The notes: generated by a model from the sequence alone, not told the origin. A DNA stretch of 64,000 bases from Lacticaseibacillus nasuensis JCM 17158 (GCF_001434705.1 NZ_AZDJ01000032.1:55393-119392), one strand, 5' to 3'; counted from the first letter of the stretch, positions 18,634 through 28,868 are shown. Made by a program: numbers and translations.

Positions 18634-18894
18634 CTACCGATTTTGCCGCAATTGATTGACCGCCGCTTGTTCTGCCACCAAATCGCCGCTGACCGCACGC
18701 ACCCGCGCTTCGCGGTACAAAAAATCGAATAATGCGCCTTGCAGCGAGATTTGTGCAGTCACCGCGGGATCGGCCTCACGAAACGTGGCGGCCAGTTCGC
18801 GGGTCCGGTTCAGCGATTCCCGCACCCGAGCCACGGTCGCCAACAACTCGCGATCGGCGTTAGGTTTAATCACCGCTTTATGCTTCCCAAACAT
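18634..18894 (-). CDS. yaaL: YaaL family protein (DUF2508)
   Basis: Small helical protein of 86 residues (FLYREARVRAV near the C-terminus) always found behind recR in Firmicutes. Function unknown. Start ATG 18894, eleven bases after recR, with GGAGGGA overlapping the recR end. Confidence 0.85.
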   Translation of the reverse strand: MFGKHKAVIKPNADRELLATVARVRESLNRTRELAATFREADPAVTAQISLQGALFDFLYREARVRAVSGDLVAEQAAVNQLRQNR

Positions 18895-18905
18895 GGTGTC
18901 CCTCC

Positions 18906-19505
18906 CTACAGTTCAGTGCGTCCCTCCACGGCCTTCAACAAGGTCATTTCGTCGGCGTATTCGATGTCGCTGCCCACGGCCAAGCCGTGCGCCAGCCTCG
19001 TCACCTTGATGCCAGCCGGTTTGATCAACCGTGACAAATATTGCGCCGTGGCCTCGCCTTCAGGGGTGGCATTGGTCGCCACGATGACTTCATGCACCGT
19101 GGCATTGGCCTGTAGCCGCTTGATCAAACTGGCGATGTTCAAGTCGTCTGGGCCCCGCCCATCGATAGGAGACAACACACCGTGCAGGACGTGGTACAAG
19201 CCATGGTAATCGCCGGTTCGGTCAATACTCATCACGTCTTTAGGCTGCTCCACCACGAGAATCGTGCCTTGGTCGCGCCCGGAGTCACGACAGATCTCGC
19301 AAGGATCGTCGTCGGTAATGTTCCCACAAATTGAACAATAGTGCAGGTCGTGCTTGGCTGCTACCAGACTCTTGGCGAAGGCGTCAACGTCATCCGTCCG
19401 CATATCGATCGTATAAAATGCGAGCCGAGTAGCGGTTTTGCTGCCAATTCCTGGGAGTTTCATGTAACTATCAATCAGTTTTGCAATTGGTTCTGGATAT
19501 TGCAT
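18906..19505 (-). CDS. recR: Recombination protein RecR
   Basis: RecFOR pathway mediator that loads RecA at gaps. 199 residues: helix-hairpin-helix [15 protein letters not shown], a zinc finger with two CxxC pairs (CSICGN and CEIC), and a Toprim domain ([18 protein letters not shown], and [15 protein letters not shown] with the conserved acidic residues). Confidence 0.97.
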   Translation of the reverse strand: MQYPEPIAKLIDSYMKLPGIGSKTATRLAFYTIDMRTDDVDAFAKSLVAAKHDLHYCSICGNITDDDPCEICRDSGRDQGTILVVEQPKDVMSIDRTGDYHGLYHVLHGVLSPIDGRGPDDLNIASLIKRLQANATVHEVIVATNATPEGEATAQYLSRLIKPAGIKVTRLAHGLAVGSDIEYADEMTLLKAVEGRTEL

Positions 19506-19522
19506 ATGGTCTCCTTGCCGCC

Positions 19523-19846
19523 TTACAGGCCGCGGGTGTACTTGCCCATTTTCGCCTGGGTGGCATCGTCAACCGCCTTCAACCCGGCGTTGACGGCTTC
19601 GATAATCAGGTCTTGCAACATGTCAGGGTCATCAGGATCGATGGCCTCGGGCTTGATGGCGATATCCTTGAGCCGGTGGTCACCGGTGAAGGTCACCGTT
19701 ACCATGTCGCTGGCGCTGGTCGCACTGAACTCAGTTTGGTTCAGTTCGTCCTGCGCCGCGGTCATTTCCGTTTGCAGCTTCTTCATTTGCTTCATCATGC
19801 CTTGCATATTGCCCATGTTGCCCATGCCACGCATTGCCATTGTCAT
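19523..19846 (-). CDS. YbaB/EbfC nucleoid-associated protein
   Basis: 107 residues. Met/Gly-rich N-terminus ([21 protein letters not shown]) and the central [16 protein letters not shown] are typical. Binds DNA as a dimer; always linked to dnaX-recR. An ATG two codons downstream (19840) fits the AAGGA ribosome binding site about as well. Confidence 0.94.
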   Translation of the reverse strand: MTMAMRGMGNMGNMQGMMKQMKKLQTEMTAAQDELNQTEFSATSASDMVTVTFTGDHRLKDIAIKPEAIDPDDPDMLQDLIIEAVNAGLKAVDDATQAKMGKYTRGL

Positions 19847-19856
19847 CCATCCTTTT

Positions 19857-21533
19857 CTAATTGTCTTCGATTGTTACCTGGTCCCCAAACAAATCCGTTA
19901 GCGGCTTTGCCACGCTTGGTGCTGTGGGCTTTGCCGTGGGTTGCGGGGCACCGTGCGAGGCCAAGTAAGCCTTGCGCACCTTTGGCCAAGCATCTTTTTG
20001 CACCAGGACGATGCTCAGTTCCTTGCCCATCAATCGTGTGAGCCCCGCCTCGAGCTCGGTCATCAACGCTGTGTCATTTTCCGCCCGTTCAACTAAAATA
20101 TCGTAGTCAAAACTGACGATGACCCCACTGGGACTGGCCGCTACGGGGTTGGAAATCTTCATCATCGCCCGCTTGGTCACGGTCAACATGCTCAACAGAT
20201 CCGGCCAAATGTCACGCACTGCGGCAAGATCGGCCTTCGTTGCAGCCGCCAGAATCGGATTCAGTTTGGCGGTATTGACCTGCGGCGACGTCTTAGGGCG
20301 CTTCGGCGTGACGGCCACCGGCGCCACGGCCTGACCGTCTCGGAGCTTAGCGACAGTTTGTTGCAACTTAGTCACCTGCTCTTGCAGTTGCGCCAGCTCA
20401 GCCGGGGCCGCGCCGGCTGCTTCAGCGGCTGGCGCAGAAGCGCTCGTCGCCCCTAGGCGCACGGTGGCCACCTGTAGATACAGCGCCGGGTGGTTGGTCA
20501 ACCGGAGCTGCTGCTGAGTTTCGTTGAGCACGGCAATCATCTGGTAAATCCGGTCACCACTCAACGTTTCGGCTAACGGCTTGAAATGCTCATCCCGCAA
20601 CGCCGCATCGGTGGCGGCGACGAGCGCTGGCGCCTGTTGGTACACCAGCAAATCGCGGAGGTATTCAATCAGGTCTTCAATCAGCCGCCCGGCGTCTTTG
20701 CCTAGGGCCAACAACTTCGCCACTGCGGTTAACCCGCCGGCGGTATCGCCACCGGTCACCGCCGCCAGCAACGCGCCGAGTTCACTTGCCGCCACGCCGC
20801 CGGTCACGGCTAACGCATTGTCGACGGTGACGTGGTTGTCGCCAAAAGACAACACTTGATCCAAAATAGATAGCGCATCACGCATGCCGCCTTCAGCCGC
20901 CTGCGCAATCACCGCCAACGCCGCATCGTCATACGTGATACCTTTGTCGTCGAGGATGTAGCGCATTCGCGCCTCGAGGTCGCTGCTGGTGATTCGCCGA
21001 AAATCAAAGCGTTGGGTGCGGCTTTGAATGGTGGCCGGAATCTTTTGCGGCTCGGTCGTGGCGAGAATGAAGACGACGTGTGCCGGTGGCTCCTCAAGAG
21101 TTTTCAGTAAGGCGTTGAAGGCGCCGGTGGACAGCATGTGCACTTCGTCGATGATATAGACTTTCACCCGGGCCTGCGTCGGAGCGTACTTCGCCTTGTC
21201 GCGAATGTCGCGAATCTCATCGACACCATTGTTGCTGGCAGCATCGATTTCGATGACGTCGGTCAGGCTACCTTCATTAATCGCCACGCAACTGGCACAG
21301 GTATTATCCGGCTCACCATCCGTCAGATGCTCACAGTTCAATGCTTTGGCCAAAATCTTCGCCACGCTGGTCTTCCCTGTGCCTCGTGGCCCGGTAAACA
21401 AATAGGCGTGGCTCGTTTGCCCACTCACTAACGCGTTTTTCAGCGTTTGGGTGATGGCCGTTTGACCGATCACATCGGCAAAAGTCTGTGGCCGCCAGAC
21501 TCGATATAAGGCTTGATAACTCACCGCGCTCAC
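19857..21533 (-). CDS. dnaX: DNA polymerase III subunits gamma and tau
   Basis: Clamp-loader ATPase, 558 residues. [17 protein letters not shown] at the N-terminus, Walker [12 protein letters not shown], zinc cysteines (C in LNCEH, then CASC), [22 protein letters not shown], and a C-terminal tau region of about 200 residues. The GTG at 21533 has AAAGGG four bases upstream; a second GTG three codons later is possible. No slippery A-run was noticed that would force a gamma frameshift product. Confidence 0.95.
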   Translation of the reverse strand: MSAVSYQALYRVWRPQTFADVIGQTAITQTLKNALVSGQTSHAYLFTGPRGTGKTSVAKILAKALNCEHLTDGEPDNTCASCVAINEGSLTDVIEIDAASNNGVDEIRDIRDKAKYAPTQARVKVYIIDEVHMLSTGAFNALLKTLEEPPAHVVFILATTEPQKIPATIQSRTQRFDFRRITSSDLEARMRYILDDKGITYDDAALAVIAQAAEGGMRDALSILDQVLSFGDNHVTVDNALAVTGGVAASELGALLAAVTGGDTAGGLTAVAKLLALGKDAGRLIEDLIEYLRDLLVYQQAPALVAATDAALRDEHFKPLAETLSGDRIYQMIAVLNETQQQLRLTNHPALYLQVATVRLGATSASAPAAEAAGAAPAELAQLQEQVTKLQQTVAKLRDGQAVAPVAVTPKRPKTSPQVNTAKLNPILAAATKADLAAVRDIWPDLLSMLTVTKRAMMKISNPVAASPSGVIVSFDYDILVERAENDTALMTELEAGLTRLMGKELSIVLVQKDAWPKVRKAYLASHGAPQPTAKPTAPSVAKPLTDLFGDQVTIEDN

Positions 21534-21603
21534 CGTTCCCTTTCTGTCTGCCAACCAGTTTACCATATCTCGCCCGCTCCTCGCAGACAAGCTGACGAAA
21601 GAA

Positions 21604-21627
21604 AAGCCCATCCACGAGGGATGGGCG
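21604..21627 (-). terminator. Terminator of the SRP RNA gene
   Basis: CCCATCC/GGATGGG stem followed by CTTTTC on the minus strand. Confidence 0.8.
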
Positions 21628-21639
21628 TTAATTGCTCAT

Positions 21640-21734
21640 AAACTTAAGGCACATGGTGAACCAACCTTAGTGCTGCTTCCTTCCGGACCTGACACGATTC
21701 AGAAGGTCGCCATTGCCTCAAGGCCTTACGGCAA
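21640..21734 (-). ncRNA. ffs: Signal recognition particle RNA (small bacterial type)
   Basis: The minus strand carries the invariant domain IV core GTCAGGTCCGGAAGGAAGCAGC (in two overlapping parts) with flanking arms GGCGACC/GGTTGGTTC and GCCTTGAGGCAATGG pairing with CCATGTGCCTTAAG. It is the short 4.5S-like form without an Alu domain. Promoter inside the end of tadA: TAGGCA, 17 bases, TATAAT (-10 at 21745-21740). Exact ends are estimated to within about 5 bases. Confidence 0.95.
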
Positions 21735-21740
21735 TTTATA

Positions 21741-22244
21741 TTATACCCGCTTTAGCGGCGTTTGCCTAGCCCGGTTTGCCTTGCGCTTGGCGCGGATTCC
21801 CCGGAAAAAATCCTGCAACAGTGCCGCTGCTTCGTCCTGCCGAACGCCTGCCACCACCTGCACCTGGTGGTTAAACCGAGCATCAGTCAGCAGGTTACCC
21901 AGCGTCCCCGCCATGCCAGCCTTTGGATCAGGGGCGCCAAAATAGCAGGTGCGTAACCGGCTATTAATCATTGCGCCAGCACACATCGGGCAGGGCTCTA
22001 GAGTCACGAATAAATCACAATCCTCTAGCCGCCAGGTGTGCAACGTCATACACGCCTCTTGAATCGCCATGATCTCGGCGTGCAGCGTGCTGTCTTGGGC
22101 GTGCTCGCGCAGATTGTGCCCGCGGCCAATCACTTGGCCAGCGTGAACCACCACCGCGCCAATCGGCACCTCGCCAATCACGGCCGCGTCCCTGGCTTCC
22201 GCCAGTGCTAGCCCCATGTAGTCTTCAATCTGCTCCCGGTCCAT
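21741..22244 (-). CDS. tadA: tRNA-specific adenosine deaminase TadA
   Basis: Converts A34 of tRNA-Arg(ACG) to inosine. 167 residues with zinc ligands in STLHAEIMAI (HAE) and LEPCPMCAGAM (PCxxC). The ARDAAVIGEVPIGAVVV N-terminal part is conserved. Located next to the SRP RNA and dnaX, as in most Firmicutes. Confidence 0.96.
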   Translation of the reverse strand: MDREQIEDYMGLALAEARDAAVIGEVPIGAVVVHAGQVIGRGHNLREHAQDSTLHAEIMAIQEACMTLHTWRLEDCDLFVTLEPCPMCAGAMINSRLRTCYFGAPDPKAGMAGTLGNLLTDARFNHQVQVVAGVRQDEAAALLQDFFRGIRAKRKANRARQTPLKRV

Positions 22245-22309
22245 TCTGTCACCTCAGAAAAAACATGCTACAATCATCTTAACGATTCTTCACCCGGAGG
22301 CCAACCTGC

Positions 22310-23140
22310 GTGACAAACTTAGCGCAATTGCAGCAGCTGTTCACCATCTATCAAACACCACCGTTTCCAGCCGATAGCATTCCCGTCACCGTCGATGGTC
22401 AGGTCGTCGCCATTGCCAACACCGGCCTCACAAACCGGGAGCGGGCCTTAGTGGCCACCTTGCAGCCGGCGCCAGCGCCGACTGCCCCTTGGCCACGCTT
22501 TTTGCTCGGCCAAGGGCCTGCACCAAGCACTGACCCCGTGCGCCTGATTCACTTCACCACCACGATTGCCCAAACCGGCGGCGATCCCGAGACATGGCTG
22601 GAGGCGTTCACCAGCTTGTTCGCCGGCCCGGTCAGCGGCTTTTTTGCCACTACCAATCGCGGCGCCATCGTCGAACCCGCCGGCGAACTGCTCATTGATC
22701 GCAGCGATTTAGCCGGAATGCTCGATACCTTGGATGGCGATTTTGACACGAGCACCCGCGCCTATATTGGCCGGAGCTGGCCCACCGATGCTGACCTGCC
22801 AGCCATGTACGCAGAAGAGGTGCAACTGGCAGCGGGAAATACCGCCCGCATCAGCACCTTGCAGGAATCGGCGCTCGCGTATTATACGCAGGAAGCCCGC
22901 CGCCACAGCCGCATTTTGCTCGCGTTGCGCCGCCTTCTGCGCGGCTCCACCAGCGACATGGCGCCGGTAATTACCGCCTTGTACCATAATCAAGGCAATC
23001 TCACTGCGACCGCCAAGGCCTTGTACCTTCACCGCAACACCTTACAATACCGCATCGAAAAATTCCAACAACGCACCGGCTTCGCCTTAAAGAACATGGA
23101 CGACCTCGTGCTGTGTTACCTGCTGTTACAAGGCGAATAA
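22310..23140 (+). CDS. PucR/CdaR-like transcriptional regulator
   Basis: 276 residues. The C-terminal 55 residues form the PucR-type helix-turn-helix (LYHNQGNLTATAKALYLHRNTLQYRIEKF). The N-terminal 200 residues do not show a clear sensor domain. GTG start at 22310 with CGGAGG nine bases upstream. It stands alone between tadA and its terminator, so the target is not obvious. Confidence 0.75.
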   Translation: MTNLAQLQQLFTIYQTPPFPADSIPVTVDGQVVAIANTGLTNRERALVATLQPAPAPTAPWPRFLLGQGPAPSTDPVRLIHFTTTIAQTGGDPETWLEAFTSLFAGPVSGFFATTNRGAIVEPAGELLIDRSDLAGMLDTLDGDFDTSTRAYIGRSWPTDADLPAMYAEEVQLAAGNTARISTLQESALAYYTQEARRHSRILLALRRLLRGSTSDMAPVITALYHNQGNLTATAKALYLHRNTLQYRIEKFQQRTGFALKNMDDLVLCYLLLQGE

Positions 23141-23188
23141 AATGGGATTGGGCCGAAGCGCATTGCTTCAGCCACAATCCCATTTTTT
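23141..23188. terminator. Bidirectional terminator
   Basis: AATGGGATTG at 23141-23150 and CAATCCCATT at 23174-23183, then TTTTT on the plus strand. Serves the convergent regulator and methyltransferase genes. Confidence 0.8.
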
Positions 23189-23204
23189 TGCGCCAATTAT
23201 CCGA

Positions 23205-23801
23205 CTACTCCGCCTGTGCCCACAAGATATAGTAGCCGCGGTCTTTTTTGATGACTTTGGCTTCAGAATAGGTTGCCTGCATTAATCGTAAGGCGCTTGG
23301 GGCCCCTTGCTTTTTTTGCAAAACAACAAACAACTGTCCCCCTGGTAGCAGGTGCGCTTTGGCGCCGGTGATAATCTCGGTCACCACCGTCTTCCCCGCG
23401 CGCACCGGTGGATTCGTCACGACCACCCCAAACTTGTCGGAAATTGCGGCATATGCTGCAGATTCCAGAATGGTCACATTTGAAATTCCATTGGCGGCGG
23501 CGTTGCGCTTGGCCAGACCCAGCGCGCGCTCGTTCACATCACTCATCGTCACCTGACGCTCAGGCCAGCGTTTAGCCAACGCTAAGCCAATTGGGCCGTA
23601 GCCACAGCCAACGTCGAGAATGTCACCTGTTGGGGCCGCCGTCGCCACCGTTTCAATTAAGACTCGTGAGCCGTAATCAATCGTGCGCTTGGAAAACACC
23701 CCGTTATCCGCAGTGAATTGTAGTGTCGCCCCTGCGAGGTCAAAGCTGAACTGGTGCTCATCATGCGCCAGCGTGGGATCATTCGTGTAATAGTGATTCA
23801 T
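23205..23801 (-). CDS. Class I SAM-dependent methyltransferase, RsmC-like
   Basis: 198 residues. SAM-binding ILDVGCGYGPIGLALA (about residues 61-76) and the base-methylating NPPVRAGK motif, typical of the 16S rRNA guanine-N2 methyltransferase RsmC group. In Firmicutes (YbxB) it often lies near rplL, as it nearly does here. Followed upstream by mprF with an 8-bp gap. Confidence 0.87.
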   Translation of the reverse strand: MNHYYTNDPTLAHDEHQFSFDLAGATLQFTADNGVFSKRTIDYGSRVLIETVATAAPTGDILDVGCGYGPIGLALAKRWPERQVTMSDVNERALGLAKRNAAANGISNVTILESAAYAAISDKFGVVVTNPPVRAGKTVVTEIITGAKAHLLPGGQLFVVLQKKQGAPSALRLMQATYSEAKVIKKDRGYYILWAQAE

Positions 23802-23809
23802 GTCTCTCC

Positions 23810-26419
23810 TTATTTATCTGTACCGCCTAGCCAATACCCAAGCTTCGATAACGCCACCAGCCGTTTTTGGAGAAAAGCAACTGGACCGCTGGGTTGCCGT
23901 TGGTTGACCACCAACAAGATCTGCAACAACGTGAATAACAGCGAACTGCGCTTGCGGTAAGCCACGTATTTCGGCAACCAGTGCGTCACGTATTTTTCCT
24001 TGTACGATCGCAACCCCTGAAATCCGTAGAAGCGGTAACCGTATTGATACACCAGGTGGGCCATTTTTTCTTCCAAAAATGCATAGTCGCTGCGCCCCAC
24101 GTTGGCCAGTGGCGCCATGCCCATGTTAAAGGTGGCAAAACCATCCGCCTTGGCCTGTTGGAACAGGTTCACGAACATCCCGTCCATTATACCAGAAGGC
24201 GCATCGGTACTCGAGCGCATCAAATCGATGCTGGTGGTCGTCGCCGTCCCGGTCGGCATCGCTGACGCAAAGCTAACAATGGTGCCGTTATGGTTGCGCA
24301 TCACAGCCACGGGCGCCTGGTTAAGGTAGTGGTCATCAAAATACCCCAAAGAGAATCCATCTTCCTGGCGCCCAGCCAACCAGTCATCCGACACCATCCG
24401 CAATTCCCGCAGTGTCTGCTCAGTCAACGGCGGCTTCAGCCACGAATAAGTGTAGCCCTCGCGCTCGAATTTGTGGATCAGCGCGCGTTCCCCTTTGCGC
24501 TTGGTCCCTGCCAGCGAGAAATTCTGAACATCAACGTAGCCTTCCTCGCCGAACTTCATGAAATCAAACCCGTACTCATGCAACTGCATCGTCAGCGTTT
24601 CGCTAATTTCGTAAAACACTAACGATAAATCCTGAGCATCGGCCGCGCGAATGAAGTCGCGAATCGCAGGAATCAATGCTGTCACGTCACCAACCGGTTC
24701 ACCTAAGATAATCAGCTTGTCGGCCTTTTTACGAAACTGAAACATTACGCTGTCTTCGCCATCGACTTGGTAAAACCGCAACTCACGGTCAGGTAAAAGC
24801 GCCAAATGTGAGACGGCGTTGCCACCGAAACGGTCAACCAGCGCCTGTACACGCGCCGCATCAACAGGCTCGCCAAGTGGCACATAGGGGCTCGCCAGGT
24901 AACGGTAAATAATCAGTAGCGTTACGGCTGCCACCACGACGCTGACGAAAGTTGCGACCCACATGTGCTCAGACGGAAAAAAGAACACATCGGGAATCGG
25001 GTGACGATGGTGAATATTTGGTAAATTGTAAAACAGCGCCACGGCATAAAACAATCCAGTCACGGCAAAAATTCCCGCGTCAATTAGTCGGTTGCCCCAG
25101 GGAAAATCCATCCGCTGACGGGTTAACTCGCCTCGGGCCAGCAGGGCCAATGCCATGACGATGACCAATAGAATTGTAAATTTTAAACTGTACTCCCGGC
25201 GAATCGAGGCGACGGTCGCCATCGCCAGAATAATGATGGTCGGCCAAAATGCCTTTTTCACCCGGTTGGCCACGCCTCGAGCAAACCCCAACATGACAAA
25301 GGCCATGATGATGTTAGTCACTCGACTCAAGAAGACAAAGGTGAAAGGGTACAGGTGTTGATACACGCGATTGGCCATCGCGACATCCGGTACCACCCCA
25401 CGCAGCAATAGCATGACCGCACAGAAATACATGAACCCGACGAGCGCCACGTGCGCAATTTTTTGGAGCACCTGGTGTGGCAGTCCTTCCAAGCGGGCAT
25501 TAATGCGCACGCCGAGGTCTTGCGCAAAGAATAGTGCGCCGATGGCAAACGGAATGACGTAATAAAACAGCCGATAAAACAGGAGCCACACCACAGCCAC
25601 GTTATTGTTAACGCCGACCGCACTCAGCCCAAGGATCATGAACACATCGAACGAGCCTAGGCCGCCTGGCACCATTGAAATCACGCCCAAGACATTGGCA
25701 ATGAAAAATAGCGGCAAGAGATGGAGCAACTGTGCATCCGCCCCCAGCAACCGCCCGATGAGCAAGAAGAAGAAGGCGGCGGCCCCCCACTCCAAGAATG
25801 ACCCCAACGTTAACCGGAGCTCTCGTTTCAGCGGTAGGTCAGCGAAAAAAGCAGCGTTGGTCAGGTGAGTGACCAGCATCAGCCCAGGAAAATAAGCAGC
25901 CCCCCCGATGAGCCAGATCCAGTAGCCGCTGTACATCGCTCCGATCCCAACGCCAAAAATCATAATTAAGGCAATCAATGACCACAACGACAACCCCGCC
26001 AGAAGAAATAACGCAATTTTCGAAATTGCGTACAAAACCTGTTTTTGGGTTGCACCTTTGTGGTAGAAATTTGCTCGCAACGAGGCGCCTAGCAAGCCAC
26101 CGAATCCGGCGATATTGGTGAAGGTGTTAACGATCCATCCGGAGCGCACCACATAAGCCGGCTTGTAATCGCCTGGGAGCATGGCCGTAATCGTGAAATC
26201 GTAATTTAGCATCGGCGTCACCGCCAAGATGCCCACCACTGCCAGCACCACCAGCGACCACGGACTTTGCGTGGCAAACGCCGCCTGCACCGCTGCTCCA
26301 TTCAAGTCCTTAGCAATTCGACCCAGTTCGATGACAACGAAGACGAGCACCGAGCTCACAAACAAAATTTTAAACAGGGTCAGGTGTGCATTAAACCAAT
26401 GCCAAATACGTTTACCCAC
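23810..26419 (-). CDS. mprF: Phosphatidylglycerol lysyltransferase/flippase MprF
   Basis: Adds lysine from Lys-tRNA to phosphatidylglycerol and flips the product outward, which lowers the negative surface charge and gives tolerance to cationic peptides. 869 residues: about fourteen transmembrane helices in the first 530 residues (flippase part, with GGLGSFDVFMILGL), then a cytoplasmic synthetase domain from about 540 with SVMFQFRKKADKLIILGEPVG and the GIMDGMFVNLFQ region. GTG start 26419 with GGAGGT. Full length. Confidence 0.94.
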   Translation of the reverse strand: MGKRIWHWFNAHLTLFKILFVSSVLVFVVIELGRIAKDLNGAAVQAAFATQSPWSLVVLAVVGILAVTPMLNYDFTITAMLPGDYKPAYVVRSGWIVNTFTNIAGFGGLLGASLRANFYHKGATQKQVLYAISKIALFLLAGLSLWSLIALIMIFGVGIGAMYSGYWIWLIGGAAYFPGLMLVTHLTNAAFFADLPLKRELRLTLGSFLEWGAAAFFFLLIGRLLGADAQLLHLLPLFFIANVLGVISMVPGGLGSFDVFMILGLSAVGVNNNVAVVWLLFYRLFYYVIPFAIGALFFAQDLGVRINARLEGLPHQVLQKIAHVALVGFMYFCAVMLLLRGVVPDVAMANRVYQHLYPFTFVFLSRVTNIIMAFVMLGFARGVANRVKKAFWPTIIILAMATVASIRREYSLKFTILLVIVMALALLARGELTRQRMDFPWGNRLIDAGIFAVTGLFYAVALFYNLPNIHHRHPIPDVFFFPSEHMWVATFVSVVVAAVTLLIIYRYLASPYVPLGEPVDAARVQALVDRFGGNAVSHLALLPDRELRFYQVDGEDSVMFQFRKKADKLIILGEPVGDVTALIPAIRDFIRAADAQDLSLVFYEISETLTMQLHEYGFDFMKFGEEGYVDVQNFSLAGTKRKGERALIHKFEREGYTYSWLKPPLTEQTLRELRMVSDDWLAGRQEDGFSLGYFDDHYLNQAPVAVMRNHNGTIVSFASAMPTGTATTTSIDLMRSSTDAPSGIMDGMFVNLFQQAKADGFATFNMGMAPLANVGRSDYAFLEEKMAHLVYQYGYRFYGFQGLRSYKEKYVTHWLPKYVAYRKRSSLLFTLLQILLVVNQRQPSGPVAFLQKRLVALSKLGYWLGGTDK

Positions 26420-26448
26420 AGATCTACCTCCAAGTTTCTCCTGTGGTT

Positions 26449-26457
26449 ATTATACCA
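26449..26457 (-). promoter_or_regulatory. Extended -10 promoter of mprF
   Basis: TGGTATAAT on the minus strand, about 30 bp before the mprF start; no good -35, so an extended -10 type is likely. Confidence 0.6.
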
Positions 26458-26508
26458 GCCGATTACCCCCAAGCACTGGACATGACAGTTCTGTTAGTCC
26501 CTGACACA

Positions 26509-26552
26509 CAAAAACGCCTCGCAGCCACCACGAATGGCAACCGCAAGGCGTT
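26509..26552 (-). terminator. Terminator of rplJL
   Basis: Long stem AACGCCTTGCGG...TGGCTGCGAGGCGTT around a TTCG loop, then TTTTTG on the minus strand. Confidence 0.85.
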
Positions 26553-26568
26553 CTAAACTCGAAATTGA

Positions 26569-26937
26569 TTACTTCAAAGTAACCGTAGCACCAACGGCTT
26601 CAAGCTGTTCCTTGAGCTTGTTGGCTTCGTCTTCGGCAACGTCTTCCTTGATGGAGGAAGGTGCGTTGTCAACCAGACCCTTGGCATCCTTCAAGCCCAA
26701 ACCAGTGATGGTCCGAACTTCCTTGATAACCTTAACCTTTTCCTGGCCAACTTCGGTCAGTTCAACGGTGTAGGAATCCTTAGCAGCAGCGTCATCGGCG
26801 CCAGCAGCACCGGCAGCGGCAACAGGAGCAGCCGCAGTAACGCCAAATTCTTCTTCGATTGCTTTAACGAGATCGTTCAATTCAAGGATCGTAGCGCCCT
26901 TGATTTGCTCGATGATTTCTTCAGTGTTCAAAGCCAT
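26569..26937 (-). CDS. rplL: 50S ribosomal protein L7/L12
   Basis: Stalk protein of 122 residues recruiting translation factors. [24 protein letters not shown]-terminal dimer domain, Ala/Gly hinge, and the C-terminal [19 protein letters not shown] domain. ATG 26937 has GGAGG; the frame's earlier start covers that site. Confidence 0.98.
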   Translation of the reverse strand: MALNTEEIIEQIKGATILELNDLVKAIEEEFGVTAAAPVAAAGAAGADDAAAKDSYTVELTEVGQEKVKVIKEVRTITGLGLKDAKGLVDNAPSSIKEDVAEDEANKLKEQLEAVGATVTLK

Positions 26938-26974
26938 GAGTAAATCCTCCAATTTATTGTGTAGTTAAGATGCA

Positions 26975-27481
26975 TTAAGCAGCGGGTTCTTCGTCCTTGC
27001 TGTCGGCCACGGCCTTGATGCCGTAAGCGAGGTTGCGGACAGGTGCCTGCAGAACGGACAACAGCATGGAAACCATGCCGTCGAAGTCTGGCAGCGTCGC
27101 CAAAGCGGTAATTTCGTCGAGACTAGCGACCTTACCTTCGATGAAGCCACCCTTGATTTCCAAGGCGTCAAATTGCTTGGCGAACTTGGCCATGATGCGG
27201 GCAGGCGCAACGACGTCTTCGTCAGAAAACGCGATGGCAGTCGGGCCGGTAAAGACATCATCCAAACCTTCATAGCCGGTCTTGTCAGCCGCCCGACGCA
27301 GGTAAGTGTTCTTGATGACCTCCATCTTGACGCCAGCATCACGCAATTCCTTGCGCAGTGCCGTTACTTCATCAACCGTCAAACCGCGGTAGTTAACCAC
27401 CACGGCGCTTTTAGCAGCATTGAACTGGTCGACGATGCCGTCAACGATTTTGGCTTTTGCAGCGATAATCGTTTCACTCAT
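26975..27481 (-). CDS. rplJ: 50S ribosomal protein L10
   Basis: Base of the L7/L12 stalk, 168 residues. [24 protein letters not shown] is diagnostic; the C-terminal helix binds L12 dimers. ATG 27481 preceded by GGAGGTGAAAA. Transcribed with rplL from a leader that L10 itself is expected to bind. Confidence 0.98.
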   Translation of the reverse strand: MSETIIAAKAKIVDGIVDQFNAAKSAVVVNYRGLTVDEVTALRKELRDAGVKMEVIKNTYLRRAADKTGYEGLDDVFTGPTAIAFSDEDVVAPARIMAKFAKQFDALEIKGGFIEGKVASLDEITALATLPDFDGMVSMLLSVLQAPVRNLAYGIKAVADSKDEEPAA

Positions 27482-27636
27482 ATGTTTTTCACCTCCTGTC
27501 GGTTAAGTTGAAGTTTTTTCGTATAAAAAAACTCCATGTCTACCAAGACACAGAGGTATCTACGAAACCCGATACCACCTCGGCAGGATATTAAGGCTTG
27601 CGCCACCTGAGTCTTAGGCAGAGTGAAAATCTCACA
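27482..27636 (-). promoter_or_regulatory. L10 leader (rplJ-rplL autoregulatory element) with attenuator
   Basis: The minus strand contains AGACTCAGGTGGCGCAAGCC followed by TTAATATCCTGCCGAGGTGG, the conserved L10-binding kink-turn region of Firmicutes L10 leaders. Downstream is CTC-TG-TGTCT/AGACA-TG-GAG followed by TTTTTTT (27556-27525), a terminator. L10 binding would favour termination. Whether it competes with an antiterminator cannot be settled by eye. Confidence 0.88.
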
Positions 27637-27642
27637 GCGAGT

Positions 27643-27672
27643 ATCATAGCATGAGCATGAGGGGCGCGTCAA
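27643..27672 (-). promoter_or_regulatory. Promoter of rplJ-rplL
   Basis: TTGACG (27672-27667), 18-base spacer, TATGAT (27648-27643). The -35 box lies only one base from the stop codon of the island's last gene, with no terminator in between. Confidence 0.85.
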
Positions 27673-27673
27673 C

Positions 27674-28831
27674 TCATTTATCTGAGTTCAGAGGCTGCAA
27701 TGGTGCACGGTACAAGACAATCATGAAAGTTCCAAGCGTCATCAAGCAAAATCCTAAATATCCCCAAAACAGTGTGTGAATCGGCCATTTTGCAAGCATG
27801 ATGGGATACAGCCTTGCAAGTCCAATCGCGATAATATTGGCAATCAATACAAAGCGAGTTGCCAGCTCGCCGGCGACCCGCCCGGTCACCTTTACCAGCC
27901 AGCTGACCGTTCCGACATAGATAAACGCAAAACTGACACCGTGCAGCAAATATGTTGCTAAAAACAGTCTGCTACTCGTTGCAATTGCAGCTATGAACCA
28001 ACGACATACTGCCAAGCCTACTCCCAGCGAAATGACGCGAGTTGCACCCAGACGGATGATGAGGGCTTCAACTATATAAAAGCCAAACATCTCAGACACA
28101 CAAGATCCCAGGAGTAACGCAACGCTGCCCATTGCTGTAGCCTGCAGTAGCGATGCATGAAATCCTTGTCGAAGATAGGCTGTCAGCAAATAACCGAATG
28201 AGTTGGGTAAGGTAATTACCGCTGTGCCCAGAGCTAAGACCACCCAACTTTGCCAAACCATTTGCGATTCTCGGCCATGATTAATTCCTCGAGGGGTAAC
28301 CACCAACAACTCAGAGTGCCCTGAGCTTAACACTAGCAACACCAAATTTACGCAAAGAATGAACCACAGCAGACTGCGAAGCGAGCCGGTAACTGCCAGC
28401 AATCCAGTTACATACAAACCGCTCGTTGCATAGCCTAAAGAACCAAACAAACGAAAATGGCCAAATGACCGTTGGTGCTGAGTCGCCCACGTCATCACAC
28501 TACTTTCATAATAGGTATCTAAGCCGAGTGCCACGAGTTGGTAGCACAGAAACCCGCCAATGAACCAGCTAGGTGCTTTTGCAGTTAAAAGGCAAATTGT
28601 TGCGACGATGCGGAAAATCAAGCCAATCTGAACAACTTGTTGGGGTGGAAACCGGCGCGCCATCACTAGACTGCAAATCACCAGTGAAGCAGCCACCAAT
28701 AATTGGACTCCCGCCAGTAGTTCTAACCGCAAATGCGTGTTGACGTGGCCGACAATCAGCAATGGATCGTACTGAAAGATTACTAATGACTGCAAGACGG
28801 AAAATAAAAAAAACTGCGTTCGGATCCGCAT
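27674..28831 (-). CDS. MFS transporter (LacY/NHS-like group)
   Basis: 385 residues with about twelve hydrophobic segments. FGHFRLFGSLGYATSGLYVTG resembles the conserved R-x-x-GS-x-G-YA block of oligosaccharide/nucleoside symporters. Start ATG 28831 with GAGGG four bases upstream; earlier in-frame starts lack a binding site. Last gene of the glycan operon (37 bp after the Gfo/Idh gene). It could import or export a sugar; the substrate is unknown. Confidence 0.75.
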   Translation of the reverse strand: MRIRTQFFLFSVLQSLVIFQYDPLLIVGHVNTHLRLELLAGVQLLVAASLVICSLVMARRFPPQQVVQIGLIFRIVATICLLTAKAPSWFIGGFLCYQLVALGLDTYYESSVMTWATQHQRSFGHFRLFGSLGYATSGLYVTGLLAVTGSLRSLLWFILCVNLVLLVLSSGHSELLVVTPRGINHGRESQMVWQSWVVLALGTAVITLPNSFGYLLTAYLRQGFHASLLQATAMGSVALLLGSCVSEMFGFYIVEALIIRLGATRVISLGVGLAVCRWFIAAIATSSRLFLATYLLHGVSFAFIYVGTVSWLVKVTGRVAGELATRFVLIANIIAIGLARLYPIMLAKWPIHTLFWGYLGFCLMTLGTFMIVLYRAPLQPLNSDK

Positions 28832-28868
28832 AGCACCCTCGACTTGAAAGACACGTTGGCGACAATAA

